Shown in pieces: positions 24,529 through 33,322 of a stretch of DNA of 41,830 nt. This stretch comes from Candidatus Methanoperedens sp. GTDB lineage: Archaea; Halobacteriota; Methanosarcinia; Methanosarcinales; Methanoperedenaceae. Numbering within the stretch: the stretch's first letter is position 1; every line of letters begins with the position of its first letter. The stretch spans positions 1 through 41,830 of the forward strand of contig JAQUNZ010000013.1 in NCBI GenBank assembly GCA_028717345.1. The letters are read 5' to 3'. The notes beneath the pieces are model-generated. The model saw only the letters and a program-made list of their open reading frames with translations. It was not told the DNA's origin and did no database searches. A program made the position numbers and the translations under genes.

Positions 24529-25875
24529 ATGAACGAAAGAAGCATAATAGAAAGAAACCCATGGTGGATATCAGGAAGCGTGCCCGGAGAACTTATCGGA
24601 ATTACACGCAGGGAATATCTTGGGAAAATAGAAGAGCGATTAAAAGACCATAAGCTCCTTGCTATCCTTGGCATAAGGAGAAGCGGTAAATCAACGCTCA
24701 TCTATCAATCAATTAAGTCACTTATTGACAATGGCATTGATCCAAAGAGTATAATCTACATAAATGCAGACGACTTCGAAAAACCAGAAAGAGATGACAT
24801 TGAAGAAGCGCTTGATTTCTGTCAGCAGAAAAACATGTTTTCCCTGAAATATAAAAAGATATTCGTTTTTATTGATGAAATACAGAATGTAAGAGGATGG
24901 CAGCAGCTATTGAAAAAATATTATGACCTTAAATTCGCTTCAAAATTCATTGTTTCTGGTTCATCTTCCAGTCTCATTTATAAGAACTCATCAGAGAGCC
25001 TTGCAGGAAGAATAAGTTTTATTGAAGTTTTCCCGCTTACATTCAGGGAGTTCCTGCAATTTAACGGCATGGTGATGCCTGAGACAGAGCTTAATTTTCA
25101 AATGCTTAAAAAACTTTATTATGATCTTACTCCAAAAATCAATGATATAACGGGTTTCCTGCTTAAATATCTGAACATCGGAGGATTCCCTGAATGGTTC
25201 GATGTAAAAAATGAAGATACATGGTTCAAAATACTGGCAGAGGATTATACAAGCCTCCTGATCTACAGGGATATTGTCAGGATTTTCAGTATCCGCGATC
25301 CACTGCTACTTGAATCAGTCTTTCGTTTCGTATCAGCTCATTCGAGTGAACGATTCAGTTACCTTGGGATAGCCAAACAAAATGATGGGGATAAGGAGAC
25401 ATCAAAACAATATATATTCCATCTGGCTCATTCCCATCTCATTAATTTATCTGATTTTTACACAAAAAGTAAAAAAGCTTCAGAGAGAAAAGAAAAAAAG
25501 ATATATTTCTGCGATCTTGGACTAAAAAATTCCATAGGCGGGCGTCAGGATATAGGCTTTGACGCTGAAACGGTTGTTTATCTGCACTGCCTCAAACGTG
25601 TTTCCAGTTATCCGATGGGGAAAATATTTTACTGGCTTGATATGAAAAAGAATGAAACTGATATTGTCATGAGCTGCGGATCTGAATTAATCCCGGTTGA
25701 AGTAAAATACAGGTCATCTATTGAGGTTTCGAATTTGAAAGGCATATTGAGTTTTTGTCAGGAATTTAGTGTTAGAAATGCATATGTTGTGACAAAAACG
25801 CTAATGGAAGAAAGAGATATAGACGGGATCATGGTTTCGTTCATTCCTTTGTGGTTGTTTTTATTAGTGTTTTGA
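24529..25875 (+). CDS. AAA+ ATPase with DUF4143 domain (COG1373 type)
   Basis: About 448 residues from ATG 24529 (452 from ATG 24517). Walker A GIRRSGKST is at about 48-56 and Walker B IFVFIDEIQ about 111-119. A sensor-like SGSSSSL follows, then a winged-helix/DUF4143 region. The C-terminal patch ETDIV...IPVEVKYR resembles a PD-(D/E)XK nuclease fold. This family is common and sporadically distributed in archaea, often in accessory DNA. Its biochemical role is poorly known. It lies between the arlC/E-like gene and the oppositely oriented arl operon, behind its own repeat-containing spacer. I infer a later insertion rather than an archaellum component. Confidence 0.85.
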   Translation: MNERSIIERNPWWISGSVPGELIGITRREYLGKIEERLKDHKLLAILGIRRSGKSTLIYQSIKSLIDNGIDPKSIIYINADDFEKPERDDIEEALDFCQQKNMFSLKYKKIFVFIDEIQNVRGWQQLLKKYYDLKFASKFIVSGSSSSLIYKNSSESLAGRISFIEVFPLTFREFLQFNGMVMPETELNFQMLKKLYYDLTPKINDITGFLLKYLNIGGFPEWFDVKNEDTWFKILAEDYTSLLIYRDIVRIFSIRDPLLLESVFRFVSAHSSERFSYLGIAKQNDGDKETSKQYIFHLAHSHLINLSDFYTKSKKASERKEKKIYFCDLGLKNSIGGRQDIGFDAETVVYLHCLKRVSSYPMGKIFYWLDMKKNETDIVMSCGSELIPVEVKYRSSIEVSNLKGILSFCQEFSVRNAYVVTKTLMEERDIDGIMVSFIPLWLFLLVF

Positions 25876-25916
25876 GATTCTTGAATATGAATCAAATCCC
25901 GACTGAAAAGACAAGA

Positions 25917-27560
25917 TCAAACCATATTCGCCATTGCAACAAAGGACACCTCTGCCAGTATTGCTGAAAGCCAGACCATACCCACGAAGTGAATATAGCA
26001 ATTGAAAAGGCTTCCGCCGTCCACTGCCCTCAAAAGCAGTGCTGAAAGGAAAGAGTGACCAACCATCATCGCCATAAGCAGTAATGCCAGGAAATTGATA
26101 TCCATCACAGAACCCAGGGAAAGGATCGAGGTCATTCCGGGCGGTATATCGGTGCCTGCGAATATGTTTGTAAGCATCTTGACTATCGCAAGCGTGAGGA
26201 ACATGGTAAAAGCAATACCTCCAGTTAACCCGTAAACTTCTCCCAGGAGGCTCGTGGCAAGAGAGTAACGCAGTTTTCTCAATGAAACTATGCGCATGAA
26301 GTTATCCCCGACTATATCGCCTATGGCTTCAGGTTTTCCTCCCTTGTCTATTCCTTCGGCAAATATTGTACCGAACCGTTCGATAAGGTTGCTGCCAGTA
26401 CCTGCCGCGAAATAGTTCCAGGACATTATCTTATTTATCCTGGTTTCAAGACGTTTATACAATTCATTGATATCCGGTGTCAGGGGACCAAAATCATGAT
26501 ACGTCAGATTGCGAAGAGAATCCCTTATAATGCCTCCCCTGGCGCCAGCCGTGGAACCGAGAGCGCGAACGAATGCTGCAAAATTATCATCCTTTCGCTT
26601 TATCAATTCTTCTTCTTTTCTTGCAAAATAACCTGTTAACGCAATTGGAGTAATAGCTACTGCGATCTTTATCGTGATGGGGAGCGCCCCGCCCCAGAGC
26701 ATCATTACTATCGACAATAGCATGACCCCTATTATCGAAACTGGAAAAGACATGCGTATTTTCCTGTCAGCCGCAGTTTCGATGCTCAGGGTATGCCATA
26801 TCTTATCTTTTGGAGACTTGGTTTTCATGACATAAACAAGGATACCTTCTGCCCCCAGGAAAGTAACTATAGAACCTGCCATCAGGGGACCAGGTTCCAT
26901 ACCAGTGATTATAGGCATTATCAGTGATATCGAAGTAAGGAAGATCAGAGCTGTCATCATAGCCACGAATATCTCCTTTGTCATCTGGATCTCTCCAAGT
27001 GATTTCTTGTACATGGTGTCAAATTCGTTCATTACGACTTTCTGCTCAGTCCAGATGAATTGTTCAAACGGTTCACCCGCCTCTGAAGAGTGCGCAAGCC
27101 TGTCAAGAAAATCCGCAAAAATCGGAGACGGCGTCCTCTTTGAAATGAACCTGCACGCCTGTGACAGGCTGAAGTTCCAGTCGTTCATCAATGAATATAT
27201 CTTTCCGGTCTCTGTTGCAAGGTAACCATACGCAGCGTTCAATGAAAGCTGGCGGATGACCTCTTTTCGCGCCATGTTCGAGGTTGCAAGCACGCCCATG
27301 TGCGTGATATAATAATGCATGTTCACTTCTATCTGGCTTCTCTTGGTTCCCATCACGGTCATCGGATAGAATAACGCCAGTCCAATGAAGAGTACAGGCA
27401 CAAGTAGAAGCACGTATGTGAAAGCCCCGGTAATAAGGTCGGGGACAAGAAGGAACATGATGATGGGGAAGAAAATACCCATGAATGCAAGCGGCAGGGC
27501 AAACCTGATGACGTATTGCCGCTGTGTCATTTCCATGCATTCAAAAGCTTTCTTGAACAT
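25917..27560 (-). CDS. arlJ: Archaellum membrane platform protein ArlJ (FlaJ)
   Basis: 547-residue polytopic protein of the type II secretion GspF/TadC family, the membrane platform on which the archaellum is assembled and rotated. Hydrophobic segments cluster near 15-60, 205-260, 270-310 and in the C-terminal third. The two cytoplasmic T2SSF-type domains lie between, with conserved stretches such as NMHYYITHMGVLATSNMAR and LGSTAGARGGIIRDSL. AGGTGAAAT precedes ATG 27560, seven bases after the arlI stop. It is the last gene of the minus-strand archaellum operon. It should bind the ArlI hexamer on its cytosolic face. Confidence 0.93.
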   Translation of the reverse strand: MFKKAFECMEMTQRQYVIRFALPLAFMGIFFPIIMFLLVPDLITGAFTYVLLLVPVLFIGLALFYPMTVMGTKRSQIEVNMHYYITHMGVLATSNMARKEVIRQLSLNAAYGYLATETGKIYSLMNDWNFSLSQACRFISKRTPSPIFADFLDRLAHSSEAGEPFEQFIWTEQKVVMNEFDTMYKKSLGEIQMTKEIFVAMMTALIFLTSISLIMPIITGMEPGPLMAGSIVTFLGAEGILVYVMKTKSPKDKIWHTLSIETAADRKIRMSFPVSIIGVMLLSIVMMLWGGALPITIKIAVAITPIALTGYFARKEEELIKRKDDNFAAFVRALGSTAGARGGIIRDSLRNLTYHDFGPLTPDINELYKRLETRINKIMSWNYFAAGTGSNLIERFGTIFAEGIDKGGKPEAIGDIVGDNFMRIVSLRKLRYSLATSLLGEVYGLTGGIAFTMFLTLAIVKMLTNIFAGTDIPPGMTSILSLGSVMDINFLALLLMAMMVGHSFLSALLLRAVDGGSLFNCYIHFVGMVWLSAILAEVSFVAMANMV

Positions 27561-27567
27561 ATTTCAC

Positions 27568-29163
27568 CTATAAATTAAACGGAAGACCCTCAACACCGTT
27601 CCTCTCGAAAGCCCATATAACATCTTTTGTTTTATAATAATCAACAATATTCTGTTCTACCATTTTTTGAAGAATTTTTGCACGCAGTTCAAGCTCTGCA
27701 TAGATCTTTTTTTTATCTGCATAACCGAGTTTATGGGCGATCAGATTTTCAAGGATATAGCTGTTGTTCAATCCCCTGAAATGATGCTTATCATTGAGAG
27801 CGTCCCACTGGAATACAGCTCTTGTAATAACACCTTTTGATTCTTCCATATACCCTTCTATCTCTTCAACCGATACGCACCTGCGCAGGAATACACCCTG
27901 CCTGTAAACCGCCTGCAGTATCATGACAACATGAAGGTTGTCGATGAAAGTAACAGGTACTTTGATCGGGTCACCTGTTATCCTCTGGATGAGTTTCTTT
28001 ACTGAAGATGCATGGAATGTTGCCATGACAGAGTTTCCAGCCTGCATCGCCTGGAATGCCACTGCTCCCTCCACGCCCCGTATCTCACCCACGATCACGT
28101 ATGTGGGACGAGAGCGCAGCGCAAGTTTCAACAGGCTGAACATATCCACCTGAGAATTCTTCGGACCAGTCTCGCGCGTGATCATCTGCTGCCATACTTC
28201 CTGCGGGGCTGTTACTTCAGCCGTATCCTCGACGCTGTAAATTTTCCCTTTTGAATTGACAAAAGGCATTATCGAGTTAAGCGCAGTTGTTTTTCCGCTT
28301 GCTGTTTCACCGCTCACGAATACGTTCATACCGTTCTCAAGGCACAGCCACAGGTAAGCCCCGATCTCTGCGCTGATGCTTCCCCATTTAATGAGCTGCG
28401 TGACGCTTGTGGGTATAGCTGCGAATTTCCTGAGCGTAAATGAACTGCCGCGCCTGCTGACTTCACGGCTGTAAATGATGTTTATTCTGGAACCGTCAGG
28501 TAACGCGCCGTCTGCTATGGGTCTGAAATCACTCACAGGTCTTCCTATCCGTTCGCTCATCACCCTCATCCAATCATCTATCTGCTCATCAGATGAAAAA
28601 TGGACATTCGTTTCCAGCATGCCGAGTATCTTATGGACAACGAAAATGTTGTATTTGCCGATATCGTGAATATCTTCAAGATACGGGTCTCTTATGAGAG
28701 GTTCGATTATACCGTGACTTACAATGTTGCGGTCTATGAAATATTTTATTTTTTTGAACTCATCTTCTTTTAGCGAGACTTTTTCCTTGTTCCTTGTGGA
28801 TCTTCCTATAACTGTCATTTTATCCAGGAGTTTATTGAAATGTTCCCTGAGTTTATCAGGCGTGTCTGCCGCAAGTTCTTCAGGTGTTCGCCTCAGTACC
28901 ATTCCGAGCAGTTCCAGATATTTTTCCTGCTCATGAGGCGTCAATTCTGGTTCGATAGCATAGTATTTTACTCCTATCTTGTGCGTCCCGTATAAATGTA
29001 TGAAAAGCGGATCACCTACCGGATAGATGACATTAACATTTTTCTTATCCATATCTCTTGAAAGCTGTGGAATAAATGACGGTGTAACCCCTGTTTGTTC
29101 CTGGAACTTCCGGATGTAAATTCCAAGATGCGGATTATTCTTAATAGCTTCTTCAAGTTCCAT
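27568..29163 (-). CDS. arlI: Archaellum motor ATPase ArlI (FlaI), second copy
   Basis: 531-residue secretion ATPase of the GspE/PilT-FlaI family that powers archaellum assembly and rotation as a hexamer. Walker A is GETASGKT at 285-292. Downstream are the Asp box region YSVEDTAEV, Walker B-like YVIVGEIRG, and the His box stretch AGNSVMATFHASSV. The N-terminal domain (1-200) includes RDPYLEDIHDIG. All catalytic motifs look intact. It is preceded 6 bases upstream by a paralogue with the same architecture and long blocks of identical residues, so this is one of two tandem ArlI copies. It is closer to arlJ and keeps the common Walker A continuation TTALN. Confidence 0.93.
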   Translation of the reverse strand: MELEEAIKNNPHLGIYIRKFQEQTGVTPSFIPQLSRDMDKKNVNVIYPVGDPLFIHLYGTHKIGVKYYAIEPELTPHEQEKYLELLGMVLRRTPEELAADTPDKLREHFNKLLDKMTVIGRSTRNKEKVSLKEDEFKKIKYFIDRNIVSHGIIEPLIRDPYLEDIHDIGKYNIFVVHKILGMLETNVHFSSDEQIDDWMRVMSERIGRPVSDFRPIADGALPDGSRINIIYSREVSRRGSSFTLRKFAAIPTSVTQLIKWGSISAEIGAYLWLCLENGMNVFVSGETASGKTTALNSIMPFVNSKGKIYSVEDTAEVTAPQEVWQQMITRETGPKNSQVDMFSLLKLALRSRPTYVIVGEIRGVEGAVAFQAMQAGNSVMATFHASSVKKLIQRITGDPIKVPVTFIDNLHVVMILQAVYRQGVFLRRCVSVEEIEGYMEESKGVITRAVFQWDALNDKHHFRGLNNSYILENLIAHKLGYADKKKIYAELELRAKILQKMVEQNIVDYYKTKDVIWAFERNGVEGLPFNL

Positions 29164-29169
29164 TGTACC

Positions 29170-30783
29170 TCAGACTGGAAAGGGAAGCCCTTCCAACCCG
29201 TATTCCCTGTATGCCTGCACCATCTTGAACGTCTCTGTAAAATCGAATATCTCGTGTTCTACCATAGCGTTCAGTACCTTCGCCCTTTTGAACAACTCAT
29301 CGTATATTTTCCTTTTATCTTTGTATCCCTGTCTTGCTGCGATCTTTTCTTCAAGGATGTAACTGTTATTCAATCCCCTGAACTCGTGTTTGTCATCTGC
29401 CGGATTTAACTGGAAAACAGCCCGCGTAACCACGCCTCCCGCTTCCTCATAATACCCTTCAAGCTCTTCTATGGCAAGTATCCTCCTTATGAGAATGCCA
29501 TTCCTGTAATATGCATGAAGCACAACACAGACGTTCAGGTTATCTATGAATGTGACCGGGACGCTTATCGGTGCACCGATGAATCTCTGTATCATCTTTT
29601 TCACTGATGAAGCATGGAACGTGGACATCACGGGATGTCCGGTCTGCATTGCCTGGAAAGCCACCGCTCCTTCTATACCCCGTATCTCACCTACGATTAT
29701 ATAATTTGGACGCGAACGCAGCGCGGCTTTCAGCAGTGTGAACATGTGCACCTGCGATTCTTCAGCCCCTTCCTCCTTGGTCGCAAGCTGCTGCCATACA
29801 TCATGGGGGGGCGTAACTTCGGTAGCATCCTCTGCGCTGTATATCTTGGCTTTTGAATCTATAAATATCAGTGTTGCGTTCATTGCTGCTGTCTTTCCGC
29901 TTGCTGTTTCCCCGCACAGGAAAACGCTCATGCCGTTCTCAAGGCACAGCCAGAGATACGCTGCTTCTTCTGCGCTCATTGTACCGAATTTTATGAGCTG
30001 GGTTATGCTCAATGGCGTTTTTGTGAATTTCCTTATAGTGAATGAACTTCCGCGGCGGCTGATATCGTCGCTGTATGCGATCGCTATACGAGAACCGCTG
30101 GGAAGTGTGCCACCTGCTATCGGGTTTGCATCCCCTATAGGTCTGCCTATGCGTTCGCTCATGGTTCGAAGCCAGTTATCAAGCGACATTTTTGAATCGA
30201 ACCTGACATTGGTCCTGATATTTGCGAATATCTTATGGACAAGAGAGATCTGATTCAATCCCACGCAGTGGATGTCCTCAAGATACGGGTCTCGTAACAT
30301 TGGTTCCACAGGACCCGAATCAAAAATATCCCTTATTACAAGATATCTCAATTTATCATATTCTTCCTTTGTAACTTTGATAATTAAAGACGCAAGAGAC
30401 CTTTTCACAAATGCTTCCACCCTGACAGTCTCGTCAATAAGTTTTAAAACCGTCCCCCTTAAGTCATCTTTTGACTTGACTCTTACTCCTTTCTCAAGCA
30501 CCCGGTCAAAAACTGTGGCGTATAACTCTTTTTCTTCCTCCCTGAGCTGCGGTTCGATGACAAGATACTCAATATCCTTATGCGGCTCTCCATATATGTG
30601 TATGAATACAGGGTCTCCGACCGGATATATTATGTTCGGGGTCTTTTCAAGTGACATCTCACGGGGGAGGCTGGTAATAAATGACGGGAGGCTGGTGTGT
30701 TCTTTCTGGAAATTGAGGAGATAATCGGAAAGATGCTTGTTATTTTTAAGAGCTTCTTCGAATTCATTTTCCATTTTCATCAC
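29170..30783 (-). CDS. arlI: Archaellum motor ATPase ArlI (FlaI), first copy
   Basis: 537-residue paralogue of the next gene. It has the same N-terminal domain (RDPYLEDIHCVG), Walker A GETASGKT at 291-298 but followed by AAMN instead of TTLN/TALN, the Asp box region YSAEDATEV, Walker B-like YIIVGEIRG and STFHASSV. All acidic and basic catalytic residues that I can identify are present, so it may be active. It starts with GTG 30783 in a GTGA overlap with arlH (ATG 30780 or 30774 are alternatives). Two full-length arlI genes side by side are unusual, since archaella described so far use one. Candidate explanations are a hetero-oligomeric motor, a division of labour between assembly and rotation, or a recent duplication. 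Confidence 0.92.
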   Translation of the reverse strand: MMKMENEFEEALKNNKHLSDYLLNFQKEHTSLPSFITSLPREMSLEKTPNIIYPVGDPVFIHIYGEPHKDIEYLVIEPQLREEEKELYATVFDRVLEKGVRVKSKDDLRGTVLKLIDETVRVEAFVKRSLASLIIKVTKEEYDKLRYLVIRDIFDSGPVEPMLRDPYLEDIHCVGLNQISLVHKIFANIRTNVRFDSKMSLDNWLRTMSERIGRPIGDANPIAGGTLPSGSRIAIAYSDDISRRGSSFTIRKFTKTPLSITQLIKFGTMSAEEAAYLWLCLENGMSVFLCGETASGKTAAMNATLIFIDSKAKIYSAEDATEVTPPHDVWQQLATKEEGAEESQVHMFTLLKAALRSRPNYIIVGEIRGIEGAVAFQAMQTGHPVMSTFHASSVKKMIQRFIGAPISVPVTFIDNLNVCVVLHAYYRNGILIRRILAIEELEGYYEEAGGVVTRAVFQLNPADDKHEFRGLNNSYILEEKIAARQGYKDKRKIYDELFKRAKVLNAMVEHEIFDFTETFKMVQAYREYGLEGLPFPV

Positions 30784-31478
30784 GACACGGATGCAATTTC
30801 AACCACAAGACCTACGTTCGATTCTATCCTGAATCCGATCATGCTCTCAACTGAAGCAGATGCGCCTGTGAATTTGTTTACAATGATGGTTCTCTTGATG
30901 TTGCTGCCAAGAGTGCTTATTTTCAATGTCAGGTTTATATCAGCAGATGAGACGAACTCGGTATGGATGTGGTTTTCGAGTTCTGAGGGTTCAATCGAGA
31001 GAATTATGGTCTTACTTACACCTGTCAGTCTCTTAAAAAAAGAGATCAGTTCAAGACCTTTCTCCATGTTCACGCTATGTTTGATGAGTGAGGAGATGGT
31101 GTCAATAATAATTATATCGTTCTTGAAAAGTTCTTCTGCTTCTCTTAACCGTTCTATGAAATCCAGTCTTGGCGCAGAGGGGTCCATCATGGAAAGGACA
31201 GGGATGTAGAGCAACTTTTTCTTTAAGAGGAAACTGGCAATGCTATAGTTGAGCGAATGCATCTGGTTGATGAAACCCTTAGTGGTCATCTGGGTCGAGA
31301 TATATGTCACTGTGGAGCCATTCTCCATGAGTCCGTAAGCAAGTCGCTGGCACACCGTGCTTTTTCCGCTGCCGCTGCCGCCTTCTATCACAACTATGGA
31401 GCCTGCTGGAAAGCCGCCGCCAAGCTTCCTGCACAATTCGTCGCGGGGAAGGTCAAAAGAACGGATGCCGGTTATCAT
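30780..31478 (-). CDS. arlH: Archaellum ATP-binding protein ArlH (FlaH)
   Basis: About 232-residue KaiC/RecA-like ATP-binding protein that forms a ring on ArlI/ArlX and regulates the motor. Walker A GGSGSGKST is at 33-41 from ATG 31478, and the Walker B-like strand is IIIIDTISSLI. It keeps TYISTQMTTKGFINQM, typical of FlaH. The open frame runs further upstream, to 31619, but that part overlaps arlG by more than 130 bases and has no family match. I therefore place the start at ATG 31478 or at GTG 31487, the latter overlapping the arlG stop as GTGA. The stop overlaps the next gene (arlI) by 4 bases. Confidence 0.9.
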   Translation of the reverse strand: MITGIRSFDLPRDELCRKLGGGFPAGSIVVIEGGSGSGKSTVCQRLAYGLMENGSTVTYISTQMTTKGFINQMHSLNYSIASFLLKKKLLYIPVLSMMDPSAPRLDFIERLREAEELFKNDIIIIDTISSLIKHSVNMEKGLELISFFKRLTGVSKTIILSIEPSELENHIHTEFVSSADINLTLKISTLGSNIKRTIIVNKFTGASASVESMIGFRIESNVGLVVEIASVS

Positions 31479-31483
31479 GGATA

Positions 31484-31939
31484 TCACGTCTTGAAAGCCA
31501 TTGTGTCGAATACGCCATTTCCGGCTACCACGCGGACTGTATGATCTCCTGACGATATAGGAGGGTTCTTTCCGCCGGAGTATGTGTAGTTCAGCATCAG
31601 GACATAGGTGGGTGACCATTGAGTGCCCCCTTCCATAACACGGTATGTGAGGTTCATTGTAAACCTTCCGTCCACGAACATATTTACCGTGGTTGTGTCA
31701 AGAGTCGATTGTCCAGTATTTTTTACGAAGAAACTGAGATTGGAAGATGAATTGGGAATCATCGCCGGGTCATTGATGATGGTAATGTCGGTCTTTAACT
31801 GGTCTGCTAATGTCTTGCTGTTCATACCATAAGAGGCACTGATACTTTGCACGTTGGTCGTGACCACTCCGAGTACACCCACTGCTATAATTATCGCGCC
31901 TATGAAGAATATCAGATGGGTTATTCCTTCGCCTGGCAT
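31484..31939 (-). CDS. arlG: Archaellum stator protein ArlG (FlaG)
   Basis: 151 residues: an N-terminal pilin-like segment (EGITHLIFFIGAIIIAVGVLG) and an extracellular beta-sandwich domain about 45-150, the layout of ArlG. ArlG polymerises outside the cell membrane and, with ArlF, anchors the motor to the S-layer. GAGGTAG precedes the ATG. N-x-S/T sequons are present in the extracellular part. It lies between a Fn3-like secreted protein and arlH, matching the usual F-G-H order apart from the inserted gene. Confidence 0.88.
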   Translation of the reverse strand: MPGEGITHLIFFIGAIIIAVGVLGVVTTNVQSISASYGMNSKTLADQLKTDITIINDPAMIPNSSSNLSFFVKNTGQSTLDTTTVNMFVDGRFTMNLTYRVMEGGTQWSPTYVLMLNYTYSGGKNPPISSGDHTVRVVAGNGVFDTMAFKT

Positions 31940-31963
31940 TTTACTACCTCATAATATATTGTA

Positions 31964-32779
31964 TTAAGGACAATTTTCTCCTGTTGAGCTTCCGCCCATG
32001 CCTGAAAGATAACAAGTACCAGAAGGTACGCCTTCATTTCCATGAGTATCGAATGCTGTCATCCATACATACAAGGAATTGGTTGCATTGTTGCTTCCAC
32101 AGTTGCCACCGACTTTTTTAAAAGCACTCCCAATAAATGCAGTACTACTTGCTCCGGTTGTAAAGGCTACGTCCACATCATTTTTATCAATATTATCAGT
32201 CCACGTATAATACAATGCATAGTGATCTATCGGCCATTGGCTTACAACAGGTTTATTCCACGCTAAAGTCAAGTCCCTCCAACAGTTATCACTGGTGTTA
32301 GGGCTTGCGGATAACGACGTAAATCTTGGAGGGGAGGGGACTGTTATTTTAACCCCGTTCTCCCCAGATAGAGTTAAATTTAATGGTTTTTGGGTTAAAT
32401 TCAAAGAATGTGTTGTCGAATTTGTCAAAGGAGGCGTAGAATTGTCAGATGTCGAATTTATCCGGACCCATGTTTTGTTTAATAAAATTGAATATTTTAA
32501 AGGGCTTAAAACAATACTGCCATTATTTTTTATTGTAAGGTGCAAATGAATTGTCTGTGGACTATTTGTAACAACAGATGAATAATACATTGTTCCATTA
32601 ACTTTCAATGCCTCAACCACAAAATCCGTTTGCGCCTTCCCTGCCTCCCTCTCAGCATAAGCATTCTCAGCCATTAGCGGTGCTTCCTGGGAATCTTTCG
32701 ATATCCCGTAATTTGCAGATAACGCTATCGAAACTGCCAACAACAGCATAATCACGAACATGATCACAGCATATCCCAT
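31964..32779 (-). CDS. Archaellum-locus secreted protein with Fn3-like domain
   Basis: 271 residues. The first 25 form a membrane segment like those of ArlF/ArlG and pilins (VIMFVIMLLLAVSIALSA). Residues about 45-145 are a beta-rich domain resembling ArlF (SVVTNSPQTIHLHLTIKN block). Residues about 150-260 look like a fibronectin type III module: PSPPRFTSLSASP, a W in LTLAWNKP, YALYYTW, and a final strand NSLYVWMTAFD. Four Cys in the C-terminal part (DNCW, GNCGS, GTCYL, ENCP) probably form disulfides, rare among its neighbours. It sits 9 bases downstream of arlF and 24 bases before arlG, where no gene is normally found. I infer an extra extracellular archaellum or stator component. Confidence 0.75.
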   Translation of the reverse strand: MGYAVIMFVIMLLLAVSIALSANYGISKDSQEAPLMAENAYAEREAGKAQTDFVVEALKVNGTMYYSSVVTNSPQTIHLHLTIKNNGSIVLSPLKYSILLNKTWVRINSTSDNSTPPLTNSTTHSLNLTQKPLNLTLSGENGVKITVPSPPRFTSLSASPNTSDNCWRDLTLAWNKPVVSQWPIDHYALYYTWTDNIDKNDVDVAFTTGASSTAFIGSAFKKVGGNCGSNNATNSLYVWMTAFDTHGNEGVPSGTCYLSGMGGSSTGENCP

Positions 32780-32788
32780 TATTATCGC

Positions 32789-33199
32789 CTACCTGAGCCT
32801 GTAATCTGATACCCCGTTTTCAGTCGTGATCTTTATCCTGTCGCCAATATTGACTGACACAGGGATCGTTATATTGGTGCTGTTTTGCGGCACCCACACG
32901 TTCCCTGCCGTGACCACGCTGAAATCGTACGGATTCCCATTGACAAAAACATCCAAGGCACTGGCATTTAGCGTGGTTTTTCCTGTGTTCCTGATAGTAA
33001 GGTTCAGGAGTGCTGGGCTGTTTGTGATATTGATTATCGTAATATCCGTCTGTATCTTTGCCTTTTTCATGGTATCCTGTTCATACTGCGCATTTTTTAC
33101 AAGACTATTAGAGTATTCATAAGATGCATATGTTGTTGTTCCGATAGTAAGAAATCCTATAAATATCAAAGCGATTACAACAGATGTTTCTGCAGCCAT
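32789..33199 (-). CDS. arlF: Archaellum stator protein ArlF (FlaF)
   Basis: 136 residues with the ArlF layout: N-terminal transmembrane/pilin-like segment (TSVVIALIFIGFLTIGTTTYA), a short linker, then a single beta-sandwich about 45-135 that binds S-layer protein in characterised ArlF. The motif pattern TDITIINITN...LNLTIRNTGKTTLNASALDVFVNG is typical. GAGAGGA precedes ATG 33199. It is the first gene after the archaellin terminator and has a partial copy of the arlB-upstream motif 24 bases before its start, so it may have its own promoter. Confidence 0.88.
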   Translation of the reverse strand: MAAETSVVIALIFIGFLTIGTTTYASYEYSNSLVKNAQYEQDTMKKAKIQTDITIINITNSPALLNLTIRNTGKTTLNASALDVFVNGNPYDFSVVTAGNVWVPQNSTNITIPVSVNIGDRIKITTENGVSDYRLR

Positions 33200-33222
33200 T
33201 ATCTGAATCCTCTCTAATACAC

Positions 33223-33233
33223 ATACTCATTAT
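33223..33233. promoter_or_regulatory. ATACTCATTAT motif before arlF
   Basis: An exact 11-base match (ATACTCATTAT) to the motif in front of arlB, 24 bases upstream of the arlF start. It suggests a second, related control point after the archaellin terminator. It lacks the right half-site ATGAG of the full palindrome. Confidence 0.35.
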
Positions 33234-33280
33234 ACTTATAATAATGTATATGCATTGACTTAAAGATTGCTATAAAAAGA

Positions 33281-33322
33281 AGAAAAAAATAAAAAATGCG
33301 ATATATTTTATGGATATATCGC
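33281..33322 (-). terminator. Intrinsic-type terminator of the archaellin gene
   Basis: A perfect 9-bp stem, GCGATATAT (33298-33306) and ATATATCGC (33314-33322), has the arlB stop codon in its 7-base loop. On the minus strand it is followed by a T-rich tract (complement of 33281-33297). It should end most transcripts after arlB, which would explain abundant archaellin relative to the motor proteins. Confidence 0.7.

Noticed and set aside
31479-31619. Upstream extension of the arlH frame
   Set aside because: It overlaps the conserved end of arlG by over 130 bases and its translation has no ArlH similarity; ATG 31478 or GTG 31487 gives the family length.
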